A DNA stretch of 64,000 nucleotides, from positions 868,001 to 932,000 of the forward strand of contig NZ_CP055153.1 in the NCBI RefSeq assembly GCF_014075995.1, read 5' to 3'. Under the pieces are notes generated by a model that had not been told where the DNA came from, did not search any database, and saw only the letters and a program-made list of their open reading frames with translations. Positions 18,788 to 27,758 of the stretch are shown one piece after another. The translations under genes were made by a program, and so were the position numbers. The first letter of the stretch is position 1, and every line of letters begins with the position of its first letter. Source of the DNA: Adhaeribacter radiodurans. Its GTDB lineage: Bacteria; Bacteroidota; Bacteroidia; Cytophagales; Hymenobacteraceae.

Positions 18788-18818
18788 TTATAGTTTTCGC
18801 TCAAAATTAATACAAAGA

Positions 18819-18846
18819 AGTCCCACAGGAATTGTTGGGACTTTTT
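18819..18846 (+). terminator. Terminator after rpmG-DUF4295
   Basis: AGTCCCA (18819-18825) pairs with TGGGACT (18836-18842), followed by TTTT. It separates the ribosomal pair from ftsY at least partly. Confidence 0.75.
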
Positions 18847-19068
18847 CTGTTTATAGTCAGCAAACCAGCGATTTATAGTGTAGTGAAAGAAAATATTTAC
18901 TATTTCTTTTCAAACGACGAACGTACAGGCAGATTTAGTATTTAAGTTCTTCTAAAGAATTGAATTTTAAGTAAAAACTTTTTTCTTTATCTTTTATTAA
19001 ATACTGGTCAGATACAGCCAACTTTATAGTTACATTTCATTTATAATATTACAGAAGTAATTACCATT

Positions 19069-20025
19069 ATGGGACTTTTCGACTTCTTCAGTAAAGAAAA
19101 AAAGGAATCGCTGGATAAAGGTTTGGAAAAAACCAAAACCAGCTTTTTCGATCAGTTAAGCAAGGCTGTAGTTGGTAAATCTAAAGTAGACGAAGAAGTA
19201 CTGGATGATTTAGAAGATACGCTCGTGCACTCGGATGTAGGCGTACAAACTACTATTAAAATTATTAAGCGGATAGAAGACCGGGTAGCCCGAGATAAAT
19301 ATGTGAGCACCGCCGAACTCGACCGTATTCTACGGGAAGAAATTGCAGCTTTACTTGAAGAAAATAATTCTGGAAAAGTTACAGCTGAATTTGTTTTGCC
19401 CGCCAATATTAAGCCCTACGTTATTATGGTAGTAGGCGTAAATGGAGTGGGTAAAACTACTACCATTGGTAAACTAGCCGCTCAGTTTAACAAAGCGGGT
19501 AAAAAGGTGGTGTTAGGTGCCGCCGATACCTTCCGGGCAGCTGCCGTGGACCAATTAATTATCTGGGGCGAACGAGTTGGGGTGCCGGTTATATCGCATG
19601 GTATGAACACCGATCCCGCTTCGGTGGCTTTTGACGCCGTAAAAAAAGGCGTGGAGATGGAAGCGGACGTAGTAATTATTGATACTGCTGGTCGTTTGCA
19701 CAACAAAGTAGGTTTAATGAATGAGCTTACTAAGATAAAGCGGGTAATGCAGAAATTTATTGAACAAGCTCCGCACGAAGTGTTATTGGTTTTGGATGGT
19801 AGTACTGGTCAAAATGCCGTTATTCAGGCTCGCGAATTTACGAAAGCAACCGATGTTACCGCATTGGCCATTACCAAGCTAGACGGCACCGCTAAAGGGG
19901 GAGTAGTTATTGGTATTTCCGACGAATTTAAAATTCCGGTAAAATACATTGGAGTTGGCGAAAAGATTGATGATCTGCAGGTGTTTGACAAACACGAATT
20001 TGTTGATTCGCTTTTCTCGAAGTAA
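19069..20025 (+). CDS. ftsY: Signal recognition particle receptor FtsY
   Basis: 318 aa, with the short N-terminal part typical of Bacteroidota (no long acidic A domain). The N domain is residues 1-110 and the G domain follows, with GVNGVGKTTT at 123-132, DTFRAAAVDQL, DTAGRLHN, and TKLDGTAKGG. It is the GTPase receptor that docks ribosome-SRP complexes at the inner membrane translocon. A terminator directly follows. Confidence 0.97.
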   Translation: MGLFDFFSKEKKESLDKGLEKTKTSFFDQLSKAVVGKSKVDEEVLDDLEDTLVHSDVGVQTTIKIIKRIEDRVARDKYVSTAELDRILREEIAALLEENNSGKVTAEFVLPANIKPYVIMVVGVNGVGKTTTIGKLAAQFNKAGKKVVLGAADTFRAAAVDQLIIWGERVGVPVISHGMNTDPASVAFDAVKKGVEMEADVVIIDTAGRLHNKVGLMNELTKIKRVMQKFIEQAPHEVLLVLDGSTGQNAVIQAREFTKATDVTALAITKLDGTAKGGVVIGISDEFKIPVKYIGVGEKIDDLQVFDKHEFVDSLFSK

Positions 20026-20047
20026 AAAATTTAATAGAAATAAGAAG

Positions 20048-20083
20048 GAAACCCGGCAAATTTAAAAGTTGTCGGGTTTCTTG
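20048..20083 (+). terminator. ftsY terminator
   Basis: GAAACCCGGCAA pairs with TTGTCGGGTTTC (one G-T pair), then TTGTTTT; 23 bp after the ftsY stop. Confidence 0.8.
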
Positions 20084-20207
20084 TTTTAAGCCGGTAACAG
20101 AAATAAAGTGAACTACATTTACTCCTGATCAGAATTTACTTAAATCTTGATTATTTACTTATATTGGCTTTCAATTCTGTTATCTTCTCTTTTCATAAAG
20201 GCCAATT

Positions 20208-22202
20208 ATGAAATATTTATCCTGGAAATTTTTACTACTTACCGTTTTTGCTTTAGCCACTTCAATAGCTACCATAAGGGCGGATGTACGCTTACCCAAA
20301 CTGGTAAGCGATAATATGGTGCTGCAGCGAGACATGAAATTGCCCGTTTGGGGCTGGGCAGATACTGGCGAAAAAGTAACCGTGCAGTTTAAAGGCAAAT
20401 CTTACTCGGCACAACCCAACCCGGAAGGGAAGTGGCAAGTGAGTTTACCAGCAATGCCAGCCGGCGGACCTTACGATATGACTATCTCGGGTAAAAATAC
20501 TATTGTGGTAAAAAATATTCTGTTAGGCGATGTATGGCTGGGCTCCGGACAGTCTAATATGGAGTTTCAGAGTTCCTGGCTTAAATACACCGACGAGCAA
20601 CTCGGTGAGTCAGACTTTCCTAATATTCGCCTGTTTACCGTAGAAAATGATTTAAGCCCTGTACCACTGGCCGATGTTAAAAAGGCCGAATGGAAAATTT
20701 GTAATAAAGAAAATGCTTATAATTTTTCAGCGGTTGCTTTTTTCTTTGCCCGGGAATTACATCAGCAAGAGAAAGTGCCGGTAGGCGTAATTCTTACCTC
20801 TTGGGGTGGTACTATCATCGAAACCTGGATGAGCCCGGAGGCAGTTACTAAATTTCCGGAGTTAAAAAGCCAGATTGCCGGCATGAACCATTCACCTGAT
20901 TTTCTGGACAAAATTAAGCAGGAAAATGAAGCGCAAGTAAAAGACTGGTTAAAGAAAAATGATGCGTTGGATGAAGGCTATAAGAATGGCGTCGCCAGTT
21001 GGAAAAACCCCAGTGTAAACGCTACCGATTGGCAAGAAATTCAAGTGCCCGCCTTATGGGAAACTAGTGCCTTACCCGATTTTGATGGGATAGTCTGGTT
21101 ACGCAAAGAATTTTCTTTACCCGCTGATTTTAAGGCACAAGAGGTAAGTCTAAATTTAGGCCCCATCGACGATCTGGATCAAACATGGCTGAACGGCACG
21201 CTCGTAGGAGAAAGCAATCAATACAATATCGCCAGGAAATATTCTATAAAACCGGGAATCCTAAAGCCGGGCAAAAATGTGATAGTGGTGCGGGTAACCG
21301 ATACGGGCGGAGGAGGTGGTATCTACGGCAAACCCGAAGAATTATTTCTGACGGAGGCAAAAGCGGGTAGAATAGTGGATTTAAGTGGTTCCTGGCAATA
21401 CCGGGTGGGTAGTAATTTTAAAGAAAACAAAACAGGAGCGCCTCCATCTGTGGATGTGGGCCCTAATAGCCGCCCGACTTTATTGTATAATGCCATGATC
21501 AAACCGCTTATTCCTTATGCCATAAAGGGAATGATTTGGTACCAGGGCGAAAGTAATGCTGGGAAAGCTTACCGGTATCGTGATTTATTTCCGGCTATGA
21601 TTATGGATTGGCGGGCTAAGTGGGGACAAGGAAACTTTCCTTTCTTATTTGTGCAACTTGCTAATTTTATGAAAACAGAACCCGAGCCTGCTGAAAGCGA
21701 GTGGGCAGAACTACGCGAAGCTCAAACTAAAACCTTAGCTGTGCCCAATACGGCTATGGCGGTTATTATTGATATTGGCGAGGCAGAAGATATTCACCCG
21801 AAAAATAAGCAGGACGTAGGTAAATGTCTGGCATTAGCGGCCGAAAAGTTGGCCTATAACAAAAAAGTGACCTACAGTGGACCCTTGTACAAAAGCATGA
21901 AAGTAGAAGGAAATAGAATCCGGTTAACTTTTGACTATGCAGAGCCTGGACTCATGACTAAAAACGGAGCAACTTTAAAAGGTTTTTCTATTGCTGGCAC
22001 TGATCATAAATTTGTTTGGGCCGATGCTCAGATAGAAGGCAACACGGTTGTAGTATCATCCACTCAGGTGTTAGCTCCGGTAGCGGTCCGTTATGCTTGG
22101 GCGAATAATCCTGACCAGGCTAATCTTTATAATAAAGCCAATCTTCCGGCTTCTCCGTTCCGGACAGATAACTGGCCTGGATTAACAGCTAACAAAAAGT
22201 AA
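20208..22202 (+). CDS. Sialate O-acetylesterase family (SASA) carbohydrate esterase, secreted
   Basis: 664 aa with a signal peptide ending near residue 25 (ATIRADVRLPKL). An N-terminal beta domain (30-100) precedes the SGNH/SASA esterase with nucleophile Ser116 in GSGQSNMEF, GMIWYQGESNAG (block V-like), and the catalytic pair in DIHPKNKQDVG. A jelly-roll insert (about 270-400, FDGIVWLRKEFSLP and WLNGTLVGE) resembles a glycoside hydrolase family 2 sugar-binding domain. It removes acetyl groups from sialic acid or other sugars outside the cytoplasm. It splits the common ftsY-rimO adjacency. Confidence 0.88.
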   Translation: MKYLSWKFLLLTVFALATSIATIRADVRLPKLVSDNMVLQRDMKLPVWGWADTGEKVTVQFKGKSYSAQPNPEGKWQVSLPAMPAGGPYDMTISGKNTIVVKNILLGDVWLGSGQSNMEFQSSWLKYTDEQLGESDFPNIRLFTVENDLSPVPLADVKKAEWKICNKENAYNFSAVAFFFARELHQQEKVPVGVILTSWGGTIIETWMSPEAVTKFPELKSQIAGMNHSPDFLDKIKQENEAQVKDWLKKNDALDEGYKNGVASWKNPSVNATDWQEIQVPALWETSALPDFDGIVWLRKEFSLPADFKAQEVSLNLGPIDDLDQTWLNGTLVGESNQYNIARKYSIKPGILKPGKNVIVVRVTDTGGGGGIYGKPEELFLTEAKAGRIVDLSGSWQYRVGSNFKENKTGAPPSVDVGPNSRPTLLYNAMIKPLIPYAIKGMIWYQGESNAGKAYRYRDLFPAMIMDWRAKWGQGNFPFLFVQLANFMKTEPEPAESEWAELREAQTKTLAVPNTAMAVIIDIGEAEDIHPKNKQDVGKCLALAAEKLAYNKKVTYSGPLYKSMKVEGNRIRLTFDYAEPGLMTKNGATLKGFSIAGTDHKFVWADAQIEGNTVVVSSTQVLAPVAVRYAWANNPDQANLYNKANLPASPFRTDNWPGLTANKK

Positions 22203-22305
22203 AACTTTTTACCTTCCGTTTCCCATTTAATGGTATTTAGCTGCTGTTAGGTTCTATTACTGGAGTAAAAACAGATTGTATTTATTTAATTCGCTAAACA
22301 TGTTG

Positions 22306-22313
22306 TAACTTTG
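22306..22313 (+). promoter_or_regulatory. Putative rimO -7 element
   Basis: TAACTTTG fits TAnnTTTG, 77 bp before the rimO start. No well-spaced -33 TTTG is evident, so only the -7 half is supported. Confidence 0.45.
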
Positions 22314-22389
22314 CCCGCTATTTCGAAACGAACCATTCTATACAAAAGAAGGTTTTCGATTTAAATAATTAATATTTCATAATTACTCA

Positions 22390-23703
22390 GTGAAAGTAAG
22401 AACGTTAAAGAAAGATAAGGTAAACGTTATCACCTTGGGGTGTTCCAAAAACCTCGTGGATTCGGAAGTACTCATGGGCCAGTTGCGCAGCAATAGTTTT
22501 GCGGTTACCCACGAGTCCCAGAAAAACGACGCCAATATAATTATTATTAACACCTGCGGCTTTATTGACAATGCCAAGCAGGAATCTATTGATACTATTT
22601 TGCAATACGCCGACGAGAAAGAAGCCGGTAACATTGATAAATTATACGTAACGGGTTGCTTGTCGCAGCGCTACAAAGATTCCCTGGAAGCAGAAATTCC
22701 GCAGGTTGACGCGTATTTCGGTACTTTGGAAATGCCGCAGTTGCTTAAAACTTTAGAAGCCGATTATAAGCACGAACTAGTAGGCGAACGTTTACTAACT
22801 ACGCCTAAACATTACGCTTATTTTAAAATTGCTGAAGGTTGTAATCGTCCGTGTTCTTTCTGTGCAATTCCGCTTATGCGGGGCAAACACGTAGATCGTT
22901 CAATCGAAGATTTAGTAAAAGAAGCTAATCGGTTAGCGACGATGGGCACAAAAGAACTAATCTTAATTGCCCAGGATTTAACCTACTACGGTTTGCAGCA
23001 TTACGGGGAACGTAAGTTACCCGATTTATTACGGCACTTATCGGATGTGCCTGGCATTGATTGGATTCGCCTGCAATACGCCTATCCGTCGCAGTTTCCA
23101 ATGGAGGCATTGGACATAATGGCCGAACGCGAAAATATTTGTAAATACCTGGATATGCCGCTGCAGCATATTTCTGATAACATGCTTAAAACTATGCGGC
23201 GCGGAATTAGTAAACGCCGTACCATTGAGTTGGTGGATACTATTCGGCAGCGGGTACCCGATATTGCTTTACGAACTACTTTAATTGCTGGTCACCCCGG
23301 GGAAACGCAGCAAGATTTTGAAGAGCTATACAATTTTGTAGAGGAAAGCCGCTTCGATCGTTTGGGCATATTTACTTATTCGCACGAGGAGAACACCCAT
23401 TCGCACACGCTGGGCGATACCGTGCCGGATGAAGTAAAGCAAGAACGGGCCGATGCTATTATGGAATTACAACAAGGAATTTCCTTGGAACTGAATGAAA
23501 CCCGTATTGGTCAAACGTATAAAGTGTTATTTGATCGTAAAGAAAGTGGCTATTATGTAGGCCGCACCCAATACGACTCGCCGGAAGTAGACAACGAAGT
23601 ATTAGTGCCTGCTAGTAACCATTATGTAAGAATTGGAGAATTTGCCAACGTGCAAATTACCAGCAATACCGATTTTGATTTATACGGCGAAATAGTAGGT
23701 TAA
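22390..23703 (+). CDS. rimO: Ribosomal protein S12 methylthiotransferase RimO
   Basis: 437 aa, GTG start (MKVRTLKKDKVNVITLGCSKN). The MTTase domain has the cluster cysteines Cys18, Cys56 and Cys90. The radical-SAM motif CNRPCSFC gives Cys151, Cys155 and Cys158, and a C-terminal TRAM domain starts near residue 375. It adds a methylthio group to the conserved Asp of ribosomal protein S12 using two 4Fe-4S clusters. The gene stands alone with its own terminator at 23773-23829. Confidence 0.96.
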   Translation: MKVRTLKKDKVNVITLGCSKNLVDSEVLMGQLRSNSFAVTHESQKNDANIIIINTCGFIDNAKQESIDTILQYADEKEAGNIDKLYVTGCLSQRYKDSLEAEIPQVDAYFGTLEMPQLLKTLEADYKHELVGERLLTTPKHYAYFKIAEGCNRPCSFCAIPLMRGKHVDRSIEDLVKEANRLATMGTKELILIAQDLTYYGLQHYGERKLPDLLRHLSDVPGIDWIRLQYAYPSQFPMEALDIMAERENICKYLDMPLQHISDNMLKTMRRGISKRRTIELVDTIRQRVPDIALRTTLIAGHPGETQQDFEELYNFVEESRFDRLGIFTYSHEENTHSHTLGDTVPDEVKQERADAIMELQQGISLELNETRIGQTYKVLFDRKESGYYVGRTQYDSPEVDNEVLVPASNHYVRIGEFANVQITSNTDFDLYGEIVG

Positions 23704-23772
23704 ATTTACTTTTTAATTGCTGTCACTACTGTTTACAGGCTTTTAAACAAAATAGTATTCAATTTGAAATAG

Positions 23773-23829
23773 ATGTTCTTGAGAGTTTTAAGGCCAAGCT
23801 GCCTTCTATTTTCAAGAACATTCTTTTTG
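23773..23829 (+). terminator. rimO terminator
   Basis: ATGTTCTTGA (23773-23782) pairs with TCAAGAACAT (23812-23821) followed by TTCTTTTTG; an inner AAGG/CCTT helix lies in the loop. Confidence 0.75.
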
Positions 23830-24021
23830 TAGGAGCTTTATTGCTGCATAAAACACTGGTATTCGGTTAAAACTATTTCGGTAAAATACTGTTACTCTTC
23901 TTTCATTAAATCTTACCTGCATTAGAGTAAAATACGTTTTCCGATAAAATACCTATCAAACTAATAAAATAACATGTTACTTTGCGATGCGGCGCCAGCC
24001 GACCACCAAAAATGCTTTCGA

Positions 24022-25584
24022 ATGAAAATTTCGCAGATAGATTACAGTGCTACTCACTCTTTTTCACCGCTTGTAATTGATTATCTTCAGCAAAATAAAA
24101 ATTTAGCTCCTTTTTACCACCGTTTTCCTGCTCCCGAAAATTTTGAGCAACAAATTGCTGAAAAACAATTTTCTGCGAAGCAACGGGCCTTACTTTGTGA
24201 GGAATTAGAAAAGCAATTTGCTTTATTGCCCGACGTACATGCCAACGTTCGTAAAAATCTGGATTTGCTAAAGCAGCCTAATACCTTTACTATTACTACC
24301 GGGCATCAACTAAGTATTTTTACCGGGCCACTTTACTTTATTTACAAGATAATTACTGCCATTAAAACGGCGCATCAGCTAAAAGAACAATACCCCGATT
24401 ATAATTTCGTGCCGGTGTATTGGATGGCAAGTGAAGACCACGATTTCGCCGAAATCAATCATTTTACTTTGTTTAGTAAAGCCTACTCTTGGGAAACAGA
24501 TCAAAAAGGAGCGGTAGGACGTTTTAAAACCAATTCTATATTTTCTTTAATTGAATCTTTACCGGAAAATTTTCCCTTATTTGAGAAAGCCTATACGGAG
24601 TTTGATACTTTATCTGCCGCTACTCGTTTTCTGGCGCACGAACTATTTGGTGAGTTTGGCTTAATCAGCATTGATGCCGATGTACCCGCACTTAAAAAAG
24701 CTTTACAACCTGTTATAAAAAATGAGTTACTAGAGCAAATTACTTATAAATTGGTAAATGGCACTACCGAAAAATTAGCGGCGGCTGGCTATAAAACGCA
24801 AGTTACACCTCGTGAAATAAACTTATTTTATCTGGATAATGGTTTGCGCGAACGTCTGGTGAAAAAAGAAGAGCGTTATCAGGTATTAAATACTGATTTA
24901 TCTTTTACCCAGGAAGAAATTTTAGCCTTAGCCGAAGCACAACCCGAGAAATTTAGTCCTAATGTTATTTTGCGGCCGCTTTACGAAGAAATAATATTAC
25001 CTAACTTGTGTTATATTGGCGGCGGAGCCGAAGTGGCTTATTGGTTTCAATTAAAAGAAGTATTCGATTATTTTAAAGTACCTTTTCCGGTTTTAATGTT
25101 GCGCAATTCAGGATTATACATTGCTAAAAATTCTGCTAACCGCATGCACAAATTAAATCTACAAGCAGAAGATTTATTTCATGATTTGCCAAGCTTAAAG
25201 AAACAAGTAACTGCCACTTACCAGGATACAGAACTAAACCTGGAAGAAGAAAAAAAGCAGGTGGAATCCATTTTTGCGCAGATTGAAAAACTTGCCGTTT
25301 CTATTGATCCTACTTTATCAAAAACCGTTGCTGCTGAAGCGCAAAAAACGCACAACGCTTTAATGGTATTGGAAAAGAAAATTGTAAAAGCCAACGATTC
25401 TAAGTACGAAACCATTTACAATCAACTTACTTCTTTAAAAGATAAATTATTTCCTAACGGCACCCTGCAAGAGCGTGTAGATAATTTACTAACCTATCAA
25501 ACAAATAACCCAGAGTTTATTCGCCATTTATACGAGGCTTTTGAGCCATTTGCCGGTAAGTTTACTATTCTGGAAGAGGAGTAA
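24022..25584 (+). CDS. bshC: Bacillithiol biosynthesis cysteine-adding enzyme BshC
   Basis: 520 aa from the ATG at 24022. The frame is open back to 23974, but a -7-like TTACTTTG at 23977-23984 overlaps that ATG, and family members begin with MKI..I.YS.T..FS, so the downstream start is chosen. Seen: TITTGHQLSIFTGPLYFIYKI (core Rossmann signature), PVYWMASEDHDFAEINHF, and a C-terminal coiled coil (residues about 395-485). BshC adds cysteine to GlcN-malate in the last step of bacillithiol synthesis; bshA and bshB are not in this window. It overlaps the next gene by 1 bp (TAATG). Confidence 0.92.
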   Translation: MKISQIDYSATHSFSPLVIDYLQQNKNLAPFYHRFPAPENFEQQIAEKQFSAKQRALLCEELEKQFALLPDVHANVRKNLDLLKQPNTFTITTGHQLSIFTGPLYFIYKIITAIKTAHQLKEQYPDYNFVPVYWMASEDHDFAEINHFTLFSKAYSWETDQKGAVGRFKTNSIFSLIESLPENFPLFEKAYTEFDTLSAATRFLAHELFGEFGLISIDADVPALKKALQPVIKNELLEQITYKLVNGTTEKLAAAGYKTQVTPREINLFYLDNGLRERLVKKEERYQVLNTDLSFTQEEILALAEAQPEKFSPNVILRPLYEEIILPNLCYIGGGAEVAYWFQLKEVFDYFKVPFPVLMLRNSGLYIAKNSANRMHKLNLQAEDLFHDLPSLKKQVTATYQDTELNLEEEKKQVESIFAQIEKLAVSIDPTLSKTVAAEAQKTHNALMVLEKKIVKANDSKYETIYNQLTSLKDKLFPNGTLQERVDNLLTYQTNNPEFIRHLYEAFEPFAGKFTILEEE

Positions 25585-26168
25585 TGCTGAAAGCTACGCT
25601 TCGTCGGGAGTTTTTAAAAAAGCGAAAAGAATATTCTTTAGATGAGGTAAATAGCCGTAGTAAAATTATTTGCCGGAATTTTTTTGATTTTTATTTAGTA
25701 AATAATTTAAAAATTATTCATACTTTTTTACCCATTGTTTCCAGCAATGAGGTAAATACCTGGTTTATTATTGAGCACCTGCGAGTTAATTTCCCGGAAA
25801 TTAAGCTTTCGGTACCCTTAACCGACTTGCAGGCGCAAACACTTTCGCATTACTTACTTACTCCGGAAACAATACTGCTGCAAAATAAGTGGGGCATTCC
25901 GGAGCCCCAAAATGCCGAGCTGGTACCGGTTCAAAACATAGATATGGTTTTTGTTCCGCTACTTGCTTTTGATAAGCAAGGTCATCGGGTTGGTTACGGA
26001 AAAGGTTTTTACGATCGCTTTTTAGCCGAATGCCGGCCTGATACCATTACTATAGGATTATCGCTGGAGGAAGAACCTGTGCCTTTTATCTCAGATGTGC
26101 ATAATGAGGATATTACATTACAATTTGTTATCACTCCGGCAAGCATCTATCAATTTCCATTGAGTTAA
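25584..26168 (+). CDS. 5-formyltetrahydrofolate cyclo-ligase
   Basis: 194 aa, normal family length. It starts MLKATLRREFLKKRKEYSLDEVNSRS. The C-terminal half has MVFVPLLAFDKQGHRVGYGKGFYDRFL, the ATP/folate-binding signature, and TIGLSLEEEPVP. The enzyme converts 5-formyl-THF to 5,10-methenyl-THF with ATP. The stop-start overlap TAATG couples its translation to bshC. Confidence 0.94.
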   Translation: MLKATLRREFLKKRKEYSLDEVNSRSKIICRNFFDFYLVNNLKIIHTFLPIVSSNEVNTWFIIEHLRVNFPEIKLSVPLTDLQAQTLSHYLLTPETILLQNKWGIPEPQNAELVPVQNIDMVFVPLLAFDKQGHRVGYGKGFYDRFLAECRPDTITIGLSLEEEPVPFISDVHNEDITLQFVITPASIYQFPLS

Positions 26169-26505
26169 ATTAAGATATTTTCTTACCTCCGAAAACGGAA
26201 AGCCCTTATACCGTTGCTATTCACTTAACCTTACGGAAGCATTACTTTCACTAATAATTTAATTAGTGCTTGTTCCGGTTATTAAAAGTAAACTCAGCGG
26301 GAAAAAGTTAAATATAAATTTTCTAAGCTCGCAAATTGCACCTTGTTCTTTAATGTAAATAAAAGTATGCTTCCCAAAGCGTAGGCTAAACTTCTTGGCT
26401 ATTCTGGTTTGTTCGCCTACATATTATAATCTGCTGGTTACAATAACAGCTTAAATGTAATAAGAAGTTTAGGTGAAAATAAAATCTGAAATTTTACTTT
26501 TTAGC
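26169..26505. other. Convergent intergenic region with short repeats
   Basis: 337 bp between the cyclo-ligase and yidD. A 17-mer, AATAAGAAGTTTAGGTG, at 26459-26475 recurs on the other side of yidD at 26763-26779, and its core is inverted at 26387-26396. No gene seen. Confidence 0.5.
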
Positions 26506-26724
26506 TTAAGGAACAGGGTCATAACCACTGCTACCCCAAGGATGGCATTTGGCTAATCTTTTAATAGCAAGCCGGGTACCTCGTAATGGGCCATGCTTGC
26601 GTAAGGCCTGAGCCGCGTATTCGGAGCAGGTTGGAGTAAAGCGACAACTAGGCGGTTTTAAAGGAGATAGTATTTTTTGGTAAACCCAAACGAAAGCTAG
26701 TAATAGATATTGTAAAATTTTCAT
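26506..26724 (-). CDS. yidD: Membrane protein insertion efficiency factor YidD
   Basis: 72 aa. [27 protein letters not shown] is followed by [20 protein letters not shown] and [12 protein letters not shown]. The three conserved Cys/Pro motifs (PSCRF, PTCSEY, GYDPVP) define YidD (DUF37). It is a small amphipathic membrane-associated protein that helps YidC-mediated insertion. In many bacteria it lies with rnpA/yidC; here it is alone and flanked by a 17-bp direct repeat. Confidence 0.95.
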   Translation of the reverse strand: MKILQYLLLAFVWVYQKILSPLKPPSCRFTPTCSEYAAQALRKHGPLRGTRLAIKRLAKCHPWGSSGYDPVP

Positions 26725-26936
26725 GGCGCGCGCATCTGCAAGCTAATTCTATTTTAACTAAAAATAAGAAGTTTAGGTGCGCAGATGAACCATGAATTTC
26801 TGACTGTTTTCATAAGTATTTAGCTAGAGCCACCTGAAAGATTGATTTAAAAGTAACAGTTGTTTTACTAAATCTGGAATAAACTTATTAAAGCACTTGA
26901 ATAAAAGGCTTTAGATAGCAATTTTTAAAATACTGC

Positions 26937-27758
26937 ATGGTTGTTTTTACTCGTTTTCTAATTTATACATTTTTTCTTTTTACTACCCTTACCAGCTTAG
27001 CCGCACACGAGCCTTTTCCCATAGGTGCCCGGGCGGCAGGTTTAGCTGGTGCGGCGGTTACTTTATCTGATGTTTGGTCTATCCGGAATAACGTAGCAGG
27101 AATAGCATCTTTAAAAAAGCCCGAAATAGGAATTTTTGCGGAGAACCGGTTTAATGTAGCCGCTTTTACCACTGTTGGTTTGCAGTTTGTCTGCCCGGTT
27201 AATAAAAAGGGTGGTTTTGGGATAGACTTATCTCGTTTTGGTGATCAGTGGTACAATGAGCAACGTTTAGGTATTGGTTTCGGACATCGGTTAGGTAATG
27301 TAAACATTGGTGTAAAAGCAGATATACTTCAGACTCACATAGAAGAAGTGGGAAGTAAGCGAGCAGTGGCTATTTCTCTGGGTGGTCAATCCGAGGTAAT
27401 TCCCCACTTAATTTTTGCGGCCTCAATTTTCAATATTAATCAAGCGAAACTCGCAGCCTATACAGATGAGCGCTTACCAACGGTTATGCGGGCCGGCTTA
27501 TCCTACCAGCCTATTTCTTCGGTGCTTTTAGTAACAGAAGCCGAAAAGCATTTAGAGTATCCGGTTAATGTGAAAGTAGGACTGGAATATAAATTAATTG
27601 CTAAACTTAACTTACGGGCCGGAATAAGTACTGCCACCGAACAATTTTCCTTTGGAACGGGCTTTCAGGCGAAGCAGCTACAATTCGATTATGCTTACGG
27701 CCGACAGAGCATCTTAGGTAACCTGCACCAATTAGCTATTGCGTATAAATGGAATTAG
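26937..27758 (+). CDS. PorV/PorQ-like outer-membrane beta-barrel protein
   Basis: 273 aa with a signal peptide (1-23). The mature N-terminus FPIGARAAGLAGAAVTLSDVWSIRNNVAGIA is the FadL/PorV-type opening in which the protein threads the barrel lumen. Alternating beta strands follow to the end. PorV-type proteins serve as shuttle or accessory parts of the type IX secretion system or its relatives, but this one is shorter and lacks other por genes nearby. It overlaps the next gene by 10 bp, so the two are a translationally coupled pair. Confidence 0.75.
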   Translation: MVVFTRFLIYTFFLFTTLTSLAAHEPFPIGARAAGLAGAAVTLSDVWSIRNNVAGIASLKKPEIGIFAENRFNVAAFTTVGLQFVCPVNKKGGFGIDLSRFGDQWYNEQRLGIGFGHRLGNVNIGVKADILQTHIEEVGSKRAVAISLGGQSEVIPHLIFAASIFNINQAKLAAYTDERLPTVMRAGLSYQPISSVLLVTEAEKHLEYPVNVKVGLEYKLIAKLNLRAGISTATEQFSFGTGFQAKQLQFDYAYGRQSILGNLHQLAIAYKWN

